A DNA stretch of 64,000 nt, from contig NZ_JARESG010000007.1 in the NCBI RefSeq assembly GCF_029076445.1, forward strand, positions 124,001-188,000, in the 5' to 3' direction. The translations under genes and the position numbers were made by a program. Of this stretch, positions 40,484 through 47,938 are shown piece after piece (position 1 is the stretch's first letter; every line of letters starts with the position of its first letter). Under the pieces are notes generated by a model. That model was not told the origin of the DNA. It saw nothing but the letters and a program-made list of their open reading frames with translations, and searched no databases. This DNA comes from Pseudarthrobacter naphthalenicus (lineage in GTDB: Bacteria > Actinomycetota > Actinomycetes > Actinomycetales > Micrococcaceae).

Positions 40484-41413
40484 ATGAAGCACATCGAGGC
40501 CGAACACCCCCGGCCGCGCCACTTCCTTCTTCACCTGAGCGACCCCCACCTGATGGGAGGTCCGGATCCCCTCTACGGCGCAGTTGATAGCGAAGCCAAG
40601 CTCATACAGCTTTTCGACGAAGTCCGGGCGTCCGGGGCACGGCCCGAGGCCGTGATCTTCACCGGCGACCTTGCCGACCAGGGCCATCCCGAGGCGTATT
40701 CAAAGCTGCGGGCAATCGTGGACCCCGCGTGCAAGGACCTGGGTGCTCAGGTCATTTGGGCCATGGGCAACCACGACAACCGCGCCAACTTCCGCACCGG
40801 CTTGCTGGATCAGCCGGCCAGCGATTTACCCGTGGACCACAGCTACTTCGTCAACGGTTTGCGCGTCATCACGTTGGACACCTCAGTCCCGGGCTACCAC
40901 CACGGTGAGCTGAGTACCTCACAGCTGGAGTGGCTGGCCCGTGAGCTGGAGACGCCGGCGCCCGACGGCACCATCCTTGCACTCCACCACCCGCCGGTTC
41001 CGTCCGTCCTGGATCTGGCCGTCCTGGTGGAACTGCGCGACCAGGCGAACCTGGCCGCAGTGGTCCGCAACTCGGACGTCCGGAGCATTCTCGCGGGGCA
41101 CCTGCATTATTCAACCACCGCCACCTTTGCGGGCATTCCGGTGTCCGTGGCCTCAGCCACCTGTTACACGCAGGATCTTAACGTCGGTGTCGGCGGCACC
41201 CGTGGCCAGGACGGCGGCCAGGCGTTCAACCTGGTCCACGTGTACGAGCACACCATTGTTCACTCCGTGGTCCCGGTGGGGAGCATGCCCACCGTGGGCG
41301 AGCACGTTACCGCGGAAATGAGCGCCAGGCGCCTGGCCGCAGCCGGAGTCACCATACCGGAGAAAGCCAAAGTCGCATCGCCCACGAAGGTTGCGTTGCC
41401 CTACGCCACGTAG
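40484..41413 (+). CDS. CpdA-like metallophosphoesterase (cyclic nucleotide phosphodiesterase type)
   Basis: A 309-aa enzyme with the complete calcineurin-type metal set: LSDPHLMGG (D, H), FTGDLADQG (D), MGNHDNR (N, H), ALHHPP (H) and [10 protein letters not shown] (H, H). The layout and insertion pattern match class III cyclic AMP phosphodiesterases (CpdA/Rv0805-like), so 3',5'-cyclic nucleotides are the likely substrate. Relatives also hydrolyse other phosphodiesters. A GAGGCAGCA site lies before ATG 40484. It is preceded by the inverted repeat at 40387-40411. Confidence 0.87.
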   Translation: MKHIEAEHPRPRHFLLHLSDPHLMGGPDPLYGAVDSEAKLIQLFDEVRASGARPEAVIFTGDLADQGHPEAYSKLRAIVDPACKDLGAQVIWAMGNHDNRANFRTGLLDQPASDLPVDHSYFVNGLRVITLDTSVPGYHHGELSTSQLEWLARELETPAPDGTILALHHPPVPSVLDLAVLVELRDQANLAAVVRNSDVRSILAGHLHYSTTATFAGIPVSVASATCYTQDLNVGVGGTRGQDGGQAFNLVHVYEHTIVHSVVPVGSMPTVGEHVTAEMSARRLAAAGVTIPEKAKVASPTKVALPYAT

Positions 41414-41428
41414 CGGCACCCGCCCCGG

Positions 41429-42904
41429 TCAGAGTTCCCAGGGCGCCTTGATGGGGTAGTACTTCTCCAGGAAGTCGGTCACCAGTTCGGCCCGCTCGTC
41501 CGCCGGGACTTCCGGGAAGCTGCCGTCGTTGAGGCAGAAGAAGTCCATGTTTCGTTTGGCCAGAAGTTTGGGCAGGTAGTTCAGCCCGGCCCGCATGGTG
41601 GTATCCACATAGCGCACCTTGGCCGCCGTCTGGGTGACGGCACGGCCGGTCAGCAGCGCGTAGTAGTGGTAGAACGAATTGGTCACCGAGATGTTGTCCG
41701 CAGCACGGAACCGGCTGGCGGCGGTCTTCCGGAATTCCTCCGGAAACTCCTGTTCCATGGTGGCCACCACGCTGCGCCGCAGGGGCGCCGCAGTGTGCTC
41801 AAGGTGCCGGGTGGTGATGCGCCCGAAGCGGTCCCAGAGGAGCTTGCGGTTCACCCGGGCGGCGTTTTCGAAACCGCTGCGTTCGGCGTCGTTGTCGCCC
41901 AGCCCGATCCGCGTCTCGGCCTCAATGAATTTGGTGATCCCGCCCGGTGTGAAGAACAGATCGGGACCCACCGGCCGGCCGAAGAACATGTCATCGTTCG
42001 AATAGAGGAAGTGCTCCGAGAGCCCCTCGATGTTGTGCAGCTGGCATTCCACTGCCTGGGAATTGTGCGTCGGCAGCACGGACGGATCCGAAAAGAACTC
42101 CTCACTGCGGACGATGGTCACGGACGGGTGCTCGGCCAGCCACTCCGGCGCAGGCGAGTCCGTGGCGATGAAAATGCGGCGGATCCACGGTGCAAACATG
42201 TACACCGAGCGCAGGGCGTACTTGAGTTCGTTGATCTGCCGGAACCGGGCTTCATGGTCGTCGCCCTCGCCGAGGACCACGTCCTTCTGCTGGGCCCGGC
42301 GGGCTGCGATGTATTCGGGAGAACTGCCGTCCACCCAGGAGAACACCAGATCAATATCGAAGCTGATGTCGCTGGCGTGGTCCGCGAACATGTTCTCGAT
42401 GGTGGGCCAGGAGTGGCCGTAACGCTCCACCGTCCCGCGGACGGCATCCTGTGCCAGCATGGTGCGCCGGGTGAGGGAGTTCTCGATGGGCAGGGTGATC
42501 TCGTTACCGTCGAAGCTCCAGAGCTCAATCTGGACGCCGGCGGAGGAGCCGAACTCGAAGCCGCCGTCGGGCTCCACCCGGGGACGGTAAATCCGGAAGA
42601 TGCGTGCCTGCCTGTTGCGGGAAAGTTCGCCGTCGGCCACCAGGACAGAGGATTTCTTCTTCGCGTCAACCGTCATGGAGTAAACGGGCTCGTTACGGCA
42701 GGCGGCAACCAGGGCTGCCCGCAGCTTTTTGCGGTTCTTCCAGTCCAGGGCGATGACCGGGCGGTCATTGTTGCCGCGGACCAGGAGGTAGTCCAGCCCG
42801 GCGCCGGCCAGGACGTTGCGCAGGAAGAGCAGATCCTCAACCATGGCCTGGTACGGCGTCCGGTTGTGGTTGATGAGGGCATACCGTCCCTTGTGCCGGA
42901 CCAC
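41429..42904 (-). CDS. Stealth-family sugar phosphotransferase
   Basis: At least 491 aa. The four Stealth conserved regions are visible: ISFDIDLVFSWVDGSSPEYI (CR1-like), ELKYALRSVYMFAPWIRRIF (CR2), HFLYSNDDMFFGRPVGPDLF (CR2/3) and SVTNSFYHYYALLTGR (CR3/4). Stealth proteins transfer a sugar-1-phosphate to build cell-surface or capsular polysaccharide, like the GlcNAc-1-phosphotransferases. GTG 42904 is the first ordinary start codon, but the reading frame stays open upstream to beyond 43081 with protein-like codons. An ATT at 43039 with GGAG 6 nt before it may be the real start (536 codons). The gene follows the HAD phosphatase gene in the same direction. Confidence 0.85.
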   Translation of the reverse strand: MVRHKGRYALINHNRTPYQAMVEDLLFLRNVLAGAGLDYLLVRGNNDRPVIALDWKNRKKLRAALVAACRNEPVYSMTVDAKKKSSVLVADGELSRNRQARIFRIYRPRVEPDGGFEFGSSAGVQIELWSFDGNEITLPIENSLTRRTMLAQDAVRGTVERYGHSWPTIENMFADHASDISFDIDLVFSWVDGSSPEYIAARRAQQKDVVLGEGDDHEARFRQINELKYALRSVYMFAPWIRRIFIATDSPAPEWLAEHPSVTIVRSEEFFSDPSVLPTHNSQAVECQLHNIEGLSEHFLYSNDDMFFGRPVGPDLFFTPGGITKFIEAETRIGLGDNDAERSGFENAARVNRKLLWDRFGRITTRHLEHTAAPLRRSVVATMEQEFPEEFRKTAASRFRAADNISVTNSFYHYYALLTGRAVTQTAAKVRYVDTTMRAGLNYLPKLLAKRNMDFFCLNDGSFPEVPADERAELVTDFLEKYYPIKAPWEL

Positions 42905-43133
42905 GTCCTCGCGGTGCTTGAGCCTGGCTTCAGCAGCGGGAGAGGTGACCTCCGCATGCGTTCGCGGTTCTACCGACGCCTGTCCGCCGTAGTAGATCTC
43001 ATCCTGGACAGCTGCTTCTGTAACGGGTGCTTCTGTAATGGTTGTCTCCGTCGCGGTTAACTGGTAAGCGTTCTTACTTGAAATGATAGCGGTAGCCTCA
43101 AAACGGGACCGTTTACAGGAGGCGGAACGCGGC

Positions 43134-44063
43134 TCAGCTGCCCACCGCCTCCCGCCACTTCCGGAGGAAAGCCGCGCCGGCGTCGTCGTGGATCACATTG
43201 CTGCCAAGCCCCAGGTCCGCGGCGGTGAGAACATCGTAGGGTTTGACCGGGACGCCGTCTGCGGGACGGACGTCGATGTGCTTCACCGGATGGTCGTTGT
43301 GGTGCAGCCAGTCGGCCATGGCGTAGTCCGTGCGGGAGTCGCCCATGGTCCGCCACGCCAGCGGCGTGATGCCCCGCGCTGCGAGCATCTCGACGGCGCG
43401 GCTGGCGCCCAGGTCCTTGCCCAGCCGCACGGACTCAATGTCGGTGGAAATAATGGTGGGGTCCACGCGGTAGTCCACGGCGTCGTCGGAATTCGGCGCG
43501 TGGTGGTCCAGCCGGACCACCCCCAGGCCATGGCGCGCCATCAGGTCCATCGCGTCGGTGTCGAAGAGCGCCTGTTCGGCGAGGTACTCGGCGGAGGGTA
43601 CTTCGATGTGCTGCTCAACCGAAACCATGGCACGCTTCGTCTCGTCGAAGAACATATGGGCCGAATAGTCCTCGGCCACCAGCCGGCGGACGTCATCGCC
43701 GTAGGCCTTGGGAACGGCCAGTTCCTGATCAACGTGGACGGGGCCCGCGCCGGCTGCGGTGTAACTGAACCAGACCGCACCCTTTTCGCAGATGGCGTGG
43801 ATGACGGTTCCCGCCGGCATGCCTGCGGCGATCATGGGTTCCATAACCTGTTCGCGGATAAAGGCATCGGAGCGGCCGGTGTTGAAAATAACGGGAATGC
43901 CGGCGCTGGCCAGGGCAACCATGTCAGCGATGATGCCCGGCTGCACGTCGCGGGTGACCGGGCTCGCCACGGGGCCGTCAACGTCGAGCAGAAGGGCGAG
44001 TGGCGGGGTGGACAGCAGGCGCACGCCGGGGGCGGGGCTGGCCGGAAAATCGGATGCGGTCAT
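43134..44063 (-). CDS. HAD-superfamily hydrolase
   Basis: A 309-aa cytoplasmic phosphatase-like protein. Motif I is LALLLDVDGPVASP (nucleophile and acid Asp), motif II PVIFNTGRS, the lysine of motif III appears near GKDLGASRAVEML, and motif IV is WRTMGDSRTDYAMADWL. The inserted cap between motifs II and III makes it a C2-cap, Cof/sucrose-phosphatase-like member, so a sugar phosphate is a likely substrate. The Stealth gene downstream in the same direction supports a role in sugar-phosphate metabolism, but no specific substrate can be named. Confidence 0.82.
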   Translation of the reverse strand: MTASDFPASPAPGVRLLSTPPLALLLDVDGPVASPVTRDVQPGIIADMVALASAGIPVIFNTGRSDAFIREQVMEPMIAAGMPAGTVIHAICEKGAVWFSYTAAGAGPVHVDQELAVPKAYGDDVRRLVAEDYSAHMFFDETKRAMVSVEQHIEVPSAEYLAEQALFDTDAMDLMARHGLGVVRLDHHAPNSDDAVDYRVDPTIISTDIESVRLGKDLGASRAVEMLAARGITPLAWRTMGDSRTDYAMADWLHHNDHPVKHIDVRPADGVPVKPYDVLTAADLGLGSNVIHDDAGAAFLRKWREAVGS

Positions 44064-44222
44064 GCCTCCATTGTGTCAGCCAAGGGCCTGGGTCCGGGTG
44101 TGTTGCCCGGTGTGGCAGGCCGCGGGGCCTGGCTCCAGTAACGGTTGGTCACTGTTTGGCTACAACCTTGGAACGGCGCGGGCGTGACTCTTCTCTTGTG
44201 CCGCCCGGGTGCCTAGGGTTGC

Positions 44223-44525
44223 ATGGTGATCTTCAAAGCTGTGGGCGAGGGACGCCCGTACCCTGACCATGGTTTCAGCACGCCCAAACAGTGGGCGTCG
44301 CTGCCCCCGCGCCCGGTGCGCCTGGACGAATTGGTAACCACTAAACGGACCTTGGACCTTGAAGCGCTGCTGGCGGAGGACTCGACGTTCTTTGGCGACC
44401 TTTTCCCGCACGTGGTGCAGTATCAGGGAACCCTCTACCTGGAGGATGGCCTGCACCGCGCCGTCCGGACGGCGCTGCACCAGCGCACCGCAATCCATGC
44501 CCGCGTGCTGGTGATAGATGGCTAG
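44223..44525 (+). CDS. small ParB/sulfiredoxin-like conserved protein
   Basis: A 100-aa protein typical of Micrococcaceae and relatives: FKAVGEGRPYPDHGFSTPKQ, then RPVRLDELVTTKRTLDLEAL, LFPHVVQYQGTLYLEDGLHR and TALHQRTAIHARVLVIDG. The DGLHRAVRTAL block resembles the Gly-His-Arg turn of ParB/sulfiredoxin folds, but this is a weak similarity. Some databases, as I recall, call relatives antitoxins; I see no partner toxin. It overlaps the LytR_C gene by 8 nt and is therefore probably co-translated with it. Confidence 0.6.
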   Translation: MVIFKAVGEGRPYPDHGFSTPKQWASLPPRPVRLDELVTTKRTLDLEALLAEDSTFFGDLFPHVVQYQGTLYLEDGLHRAVRTALHQRTAIHARVLVIDG

Positions 44526-45189
44526 GAAACCCAAGGACGCCCGGATCCTGCACGGCCATCGGGTGGTGACAGGGCCGGAACTGCGGGCAACTTTTGAAGC
44601 CGCCGATGATCCGGACGACCCCGTCCGCGTGCGGCGCAGGGTAATTCACGGCGTGGTGCTGGTCCTGCTGCTGGGTTTGATCGCCGGGGGCGTCATCACC
44701 GCGTTCGCCATCATCAACGGCCACCTTAAGCTGCCCGCGCCGGCCGCCAGTGAAGCGCCGCAGAGTGCCTGTCCGGCGGCCACCTATGATTATGTGCCGC
44801 CCGAGAAAGTGAACGTCAACGTCTTCAACTCCACCAGCCGCCCCGGGCTGGCCCGCACGGTGGCGGACGAACTCCTCGCTCGGAAGTTTGTGGTGGGTAA
44901 CGTGGCAAACACCGAAGCGGGTTACCGTGGCGTGGCCGCGGTGGTCTCCGGTGCGGCCGGGCAGTCCGCGGCCTTCACCGTCCAGCGGAACGTGCCGGGC
45001 TCCGACTACTTCCAGGACGGCCGGTCGGATGCGAGCGTGGACGTGATTCTTTCCGGGGACTACAAAGAGCTTGCCGCGGCGGACCGGGTGGATCAGACTC
45101 CCGGGAAGCTCAGCTGTCCGCGGGAAAGCCGCAGGATCGCTGACGACGCCAAGTGGCCCGTACTTCCGACGGCGACACCCTCCCCTTAG
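44518..45189 (+). CDS. LytR C-terminal domain membrane protein
   Basis: A 223-aa protein with one transmembrane helix (VVLVLLLGLIAGGVITAFAI, about residues 43-62) and an external LytR_C domain: VNVNVFNSTSRPGLARTVAD, then ELLARKFVVGNVANTEAGYR and SDASVDVILSGDYKELAAA. It lacks the LytR-CpsA-Psr catalytic domain that attaches polymers to the wall, so it is probably an accessory cell-envelope protein. Its final codon overlaps the stop of the convergent TetR gene (TTAG shared at 45186-45189). Confidence 0.8.
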   Translation: MARKPKDARILHGHRVVTGPELRATFEAADDPDDPVRVRRRVIHGVVLVLLLGLIAGGVITAFAIINGHLKLPAPAASEAPQSACPAATYDYVPPEKVNVNVFNSTSRPGLARTVADELLARKFVVGNVANTEAGYRGVAAVVSGAAGQSAAFTVQRNVPGSDYFQDGRSDASVDVILSGDYKELAAADRVDQTPGKLSCPRESRRIADDAKWPVLPTATPSP

Positions 45190-45815
45190 CGAACGCGCAG
45201 CGGCGCGCTCCCGGCGTCGAACCTGGCTCCGGCACCCAACTGGATGAACCGGACCGTCCTGGCGATACGCGCCTCCAGCTCGGCGGGTTCGTTGCTGCCG
45301 CGCGCGGCACTGGAGGACAGCGTCCCGTGGATCAGTTGCGCAAGCTGGCCGATGTCCGTCTCCGGCAGGTAGCCCTGCGCCATGCCGTCACGCAGGATGC
45401 CCTGCAGCATGACGCTCAGTTCACCCACGTGGTCCGCCAGTTTGGCAAAGGACGACGGCGAGAGCACCGCTGCCATCGCAGGTCCGGGCGGGAGGTGGCG
45501 GCGGCTGAGGTCCTCCACCTGGGTGCGAACGTAGAGCGCCAGCCGTTCGACCGGGTTGTCCACGGCGGCCAGGGCGTCCCGCAGTTCGGCGAGAAACCGC
45601 TCGGTCTCATCCAAAGCGTAGGAGATCAGCAGCTCTTCAATGTCCGCGTAATAGTTGTAGACCGCGGTCCGTCCCACCCCGGCGTGCCGGGCGACGTCCG
45701 TCATGGTCAGGCCGGGCAGGCCGTGGGTGAAGAGGAGTTCACCAAAGGCGGTCAGGATCCGGCGCTGCGTGTCGGCTCGTTGCGCGGCGTTGGTGGCCGC
45801 CGAAATCCTGGGCAT
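45186..45815 (-). CDS. TetR/AcrR family transcriptional regulator
   Basis: A 209-aa regulator. The N-terminal helix-turn-helix is clear: RADTQRRILTAFGELLFTHG, then LPGLTMTDVARHAGVGRTAVYNYYADIEEL. The C-terminal all-helical ligand domain (from about residue 70) includes HVGELSVMLQGILRDGMAQG and LAQLIHGTLSSSAARG. Target genes are not evident. A GACAC/GTGTC inverted repeat at 45819-45839, directly upstream of the start, suggests autoregulation. Confidence 0.87.
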   Translation of the reverse strand: MPRISAATNAAQRADTQRRILTAFGELLFTHGLPGLTMTDVARHAGVGRTAVYNYYADIEELLISYALDETERFLAELRDALAAVDNPVERLALYVRTQVEDLSRRHLPPGPAMAAVLSPSSFAKLADHVGELSVMLQGILRDGMAQGYLPETDIGQLAQLIHGTLSSSAARGSNEPAELEARIARTVRFIQLGAGARFDAGSAPLRVR

Positions 45816-45818
45816 GCA

Positions 45819-45839
45819 GACACTTTATCGTGATGTGTC
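45819..45839. promoter_or_regulatory. candidate TetR operator
   Basis: GACAC-N11-GTGTC directly upstream of the TetR-type gene; the arms are short (5 nt), and the spacer TTTATCGTGAT is AT-rich. A position only 4 nt before the start codon fits autorepression. Confidence 0.35.
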
Positions 45840-45907
45840 AGTAAAATCGGGCATCGCAGACCCGGGGCGGGGTCCGTGGCGCCCCGCCGCCCGGGAGCAG
45901 CGGGACC

Positions 45908-46606
45908 TTAGACGGCGCAGCCGTCAGGGCCGCAGGCTTCACCGTCCGCCGCGTTGACCAGCACCAGCGGGTTGGTCTCCTGCCACGCCTGGGTCAGCGC
46001 TGCAGTGAAGGTTTCGGCGGGCTGTGCGCCGGAGAGCCCGTATTTGCGGTCGATGACGAAGAACGGCACCCCGGTGATGCCCAGGGCGCGGGCTTCCTCA
46101 AAGTCGAAGCGGACGTCGTCGGAGTACTTCTCCGTGGTGAACAACTCCTCCACCGCGCCGGCGTCCAGGCCCAGCGAAAGGCCCAGCTCCGTCAGGTACT
46201 CCCGGCTGCCGATGTCCTTGCCGTGCTCAAAGTGGTCGCTCAGGAGCCGTTCCTTGGCAGCATCCTGCCGGCCATGTTCGGCAGCCAGGTGGATCAGGCG
46301 GTGGGCCGTGAAACTGTTGGCCACCACCACCTGGTCGAAACGGTAATTAAGGCCTTCGCCCTTTGCCTGCTCCGAAACGTGCTCAAACATCTGCGAAACC
46401 TGCGCGTGCGGCATGCCCTTGATCCTGCTCAGGTATTCAAGTTCGGTGCCTTCGTAATGCTCCGGGAGGCTGGAATCCAGCTGGTAGCTGCGCCATGTGA
46501 CATCAACCGAATCGCGGTGCGGGAACTCGGACAAGGCAGCTTCGAACCGGCGTTTGCCGATGTAGCACCACGGGCACGCAACGTCTGACCAGATCTCTAT
46601 CTTCAT
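45908..46606 (-). CDS. DsbA-family (FrnE-like) oxidoreductase
   Basis: A 232-aa thioredoxin-fold protein of the FrnE type: MKIEIWSDVACPWCYIGKRR places the active CPWC cysteines at 11 and 14, followed by the helical insert (LEYLSRIKGMPHAQVSQMFE, FTAHRLIHLAAEHGRQD) and ARALGITGVPFFVIDRKYGL with the conserved cis-proline. It has no signal peptide and acts in the cytoplasm, often in redox or polyketide-related chemistry. ATG 46606 is the family start; the longer frame to 46903 is non-coding-like. The C-terminus DGEACGPDGCAV holds an extra CxxxxC pair. Confidence 0.88.
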   Translation of the reverse strand: MKIEIWSDVACPWCYIGKRRFEAALSEFPHRDSVDVTWRSYQLDSSLPEHYEGTELEYLSRIKGMPHAQVSQMFEHVSEQAKGEGLNYRFDQVVVANSFTAHRLIHLAAEHGRQDAAKERLLSDHFEHGKDIGSREYLTELGLSLGLDAGAVEELFTTEKYSDDVRFDFEEARALGITGVPFFVIDRKYGLSGAQPAETFTAALTQAWQETNPLVLVNAADGEACGPDGCAV

Positions 46607-46792
46607 GCCTGACACAACGGCGCAGCTCCCGCGGCCATTCCCCTGCAGGGTGTTGGACCTGTCACAGCTGGGGGTTGAAAACGCACCCCGGCCGGGGTAA
46701 TAGTCAGAACAAAAGGTCAAGCAAAGGCCTTCGACTGATAGCTCACACGCCAGGTCTGGGGGCGTGGCATGTGATCCTTTGCGGAGGAAAGC

Positions 46793-47914
46793 ATGCGTAT
46801 TGGACTGATTGCAGCACCTTGGATTCCCATCCCGCCCTCGGGATACGGCGGCATAGAAAGGGTTGTTGACCTCCTCGCCCGGGGATTCACGGCGGCCGGG
46901 CACGAAGTGGTGCTGGCCGCGGCTTCGGACAGCACCTGTCCGGTGCCTTTGGCGCCGGGCATGAGACCCTCCGAACCGACGGAAATGGGGCTTTCGCTCT
47001 CAGAACTGAGCCACGTCATCAGGGCTTATGAAGGCCTGGGCGATGATGTGGACATCATTCACGACCACACCCTGGCGGGGCCTCTGCTGGCCCGGCGGGC
47101 GTCGGGGGCACCGGTGGTGACCACCATCCACGGCCCCCTCATCCCGTCCTCCGCTGACCTGTACCGGGCCATGGCCGCGGACACGGCCATTATCGCCATT
47201 TCACGGGACCAGGCTTCCCTTGTGCCGGACGTGCCCATCACGCGCGTGATCCATCACGGAATGGACGTTGCCGCTGTCCCGGTTGGTTCGGGCCAGGGCG
47301 GTTATGCCTGTTTTGTGGGCAGAATGTGCCCTGACAAAGGAGTGGTGGAAGCCATCCAGATTGCCCGGCGCGCCGGAATTCCGCTGCGGATCGCGGCAAA
47401 GATCCGGGAGCGGGCGGAAGTGGAGTACTTCCACAGCGTGGTGGAGCCGCTGCTCGGCCCCAATGAGGAGTTCCTGGGCGAGATCGGGGATGCGGAAAAA
47501 TATCGGCTCATGGGTGAGGCGATCGCCTTCCTGAACCCCATCCAGTGGCACGAACCCTTTGGCCTGGTCATGATCGAATCGCTGTCCACCGGCACTCCGG
47601 TGGTTGGAACCCCCATTGGGTCGGCCCCTGAAATCGTGGACGACGGCAAGACCGGCTACCTGGCCGTGACCGAGGAACTGCACACCATGTTGCCCCTTGC
47701 GGCATCGCTGGACAGGTCCCATTGCCGGGAGCGGGCGCTCAAGCTGTTCAGCACCGAACGGATGGTCCGGAACCACCTGGACCTGTACGCAAAACTCGTT
47801 GAAAAGAGTCAGGCTGCAGGGGTTCCTGACCGTTCCTTCGTGCAGCAGAATCGAGGAGGGGGAACAGTTGTCCAGGCCCTGGGCGGAGAATCGATGGCCC
47901 CCCGGCGGCAGTGA
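46793..47914 (+). CDS. glycosyltransferase family 4
   Basis: A 373-aa GT-B glycosyltransferase. MRIGLIAAPWIPIPPSGYGG gives the N-terminal nucleotide-fold start, with HDHTLAGPLLA and TTIHGPL. The C-terminal donor domain contains CFVGRMCPDKGVVEAIQIAR and NPIQWHEPFGLVMIESLSTG with the EPFGLVMIE donor-binding motif. The acceptor is unknown. A strong GGAGGAAAG precedes ATG 46793. The debranching-enzyme-like gene starts 24 nt downstream, so the two are an operon probably acting on a storage or stress glycan. Confidence 0.87.
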   Translation: MRIGLIAAPWIPIPPSGYGGIERVVDLLARGFTAAGHEVVLAAASDSTCPVPLAPGMRPSEPTEMGLSLSELSHVIRAYEGLGDDVDIIHDHTLAGPLLARRASGAPVVTTIHGPLIPSSADLYRAMAADTAIIAISRDQASLVPDVPITRVIHHGMDVAAVPVGSGQGGYACFVGRMCPDKGVVEAIQIARRAGIPLRIAAKIRERAEVEYFHSVVEPLLGPNEEFLGEIGDAEKYRLMGEAIAFLNPIQWHEPFGLVMIESLSTGTPVVGTPIGSAPEIVDDGKTGYLAVTEELHTMLPLAASLDRSHCRERALKLFSTERMVRNHLDLYAKLVEKSQAAGVPDRSFVQQNRGGGTVVQALGGESMAPRRQ

Positions 47915-47938
47915 GGCACCGAGGCAAGGAGGGCCGTC

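Noticed and set aside
41666..43060. 464-aa plus-strand frame opposite the Stealth gene
   Set aside because: Shadow frame; the minus strand carries all Stealth regions.
46607..46903. 99-residue N-terminal extension of the DsbA-like protein
   Set aside because: The family starts at MKIEIWSDVACPWC; the extension has non-coding composition and overlaps the GT4 promoter region.
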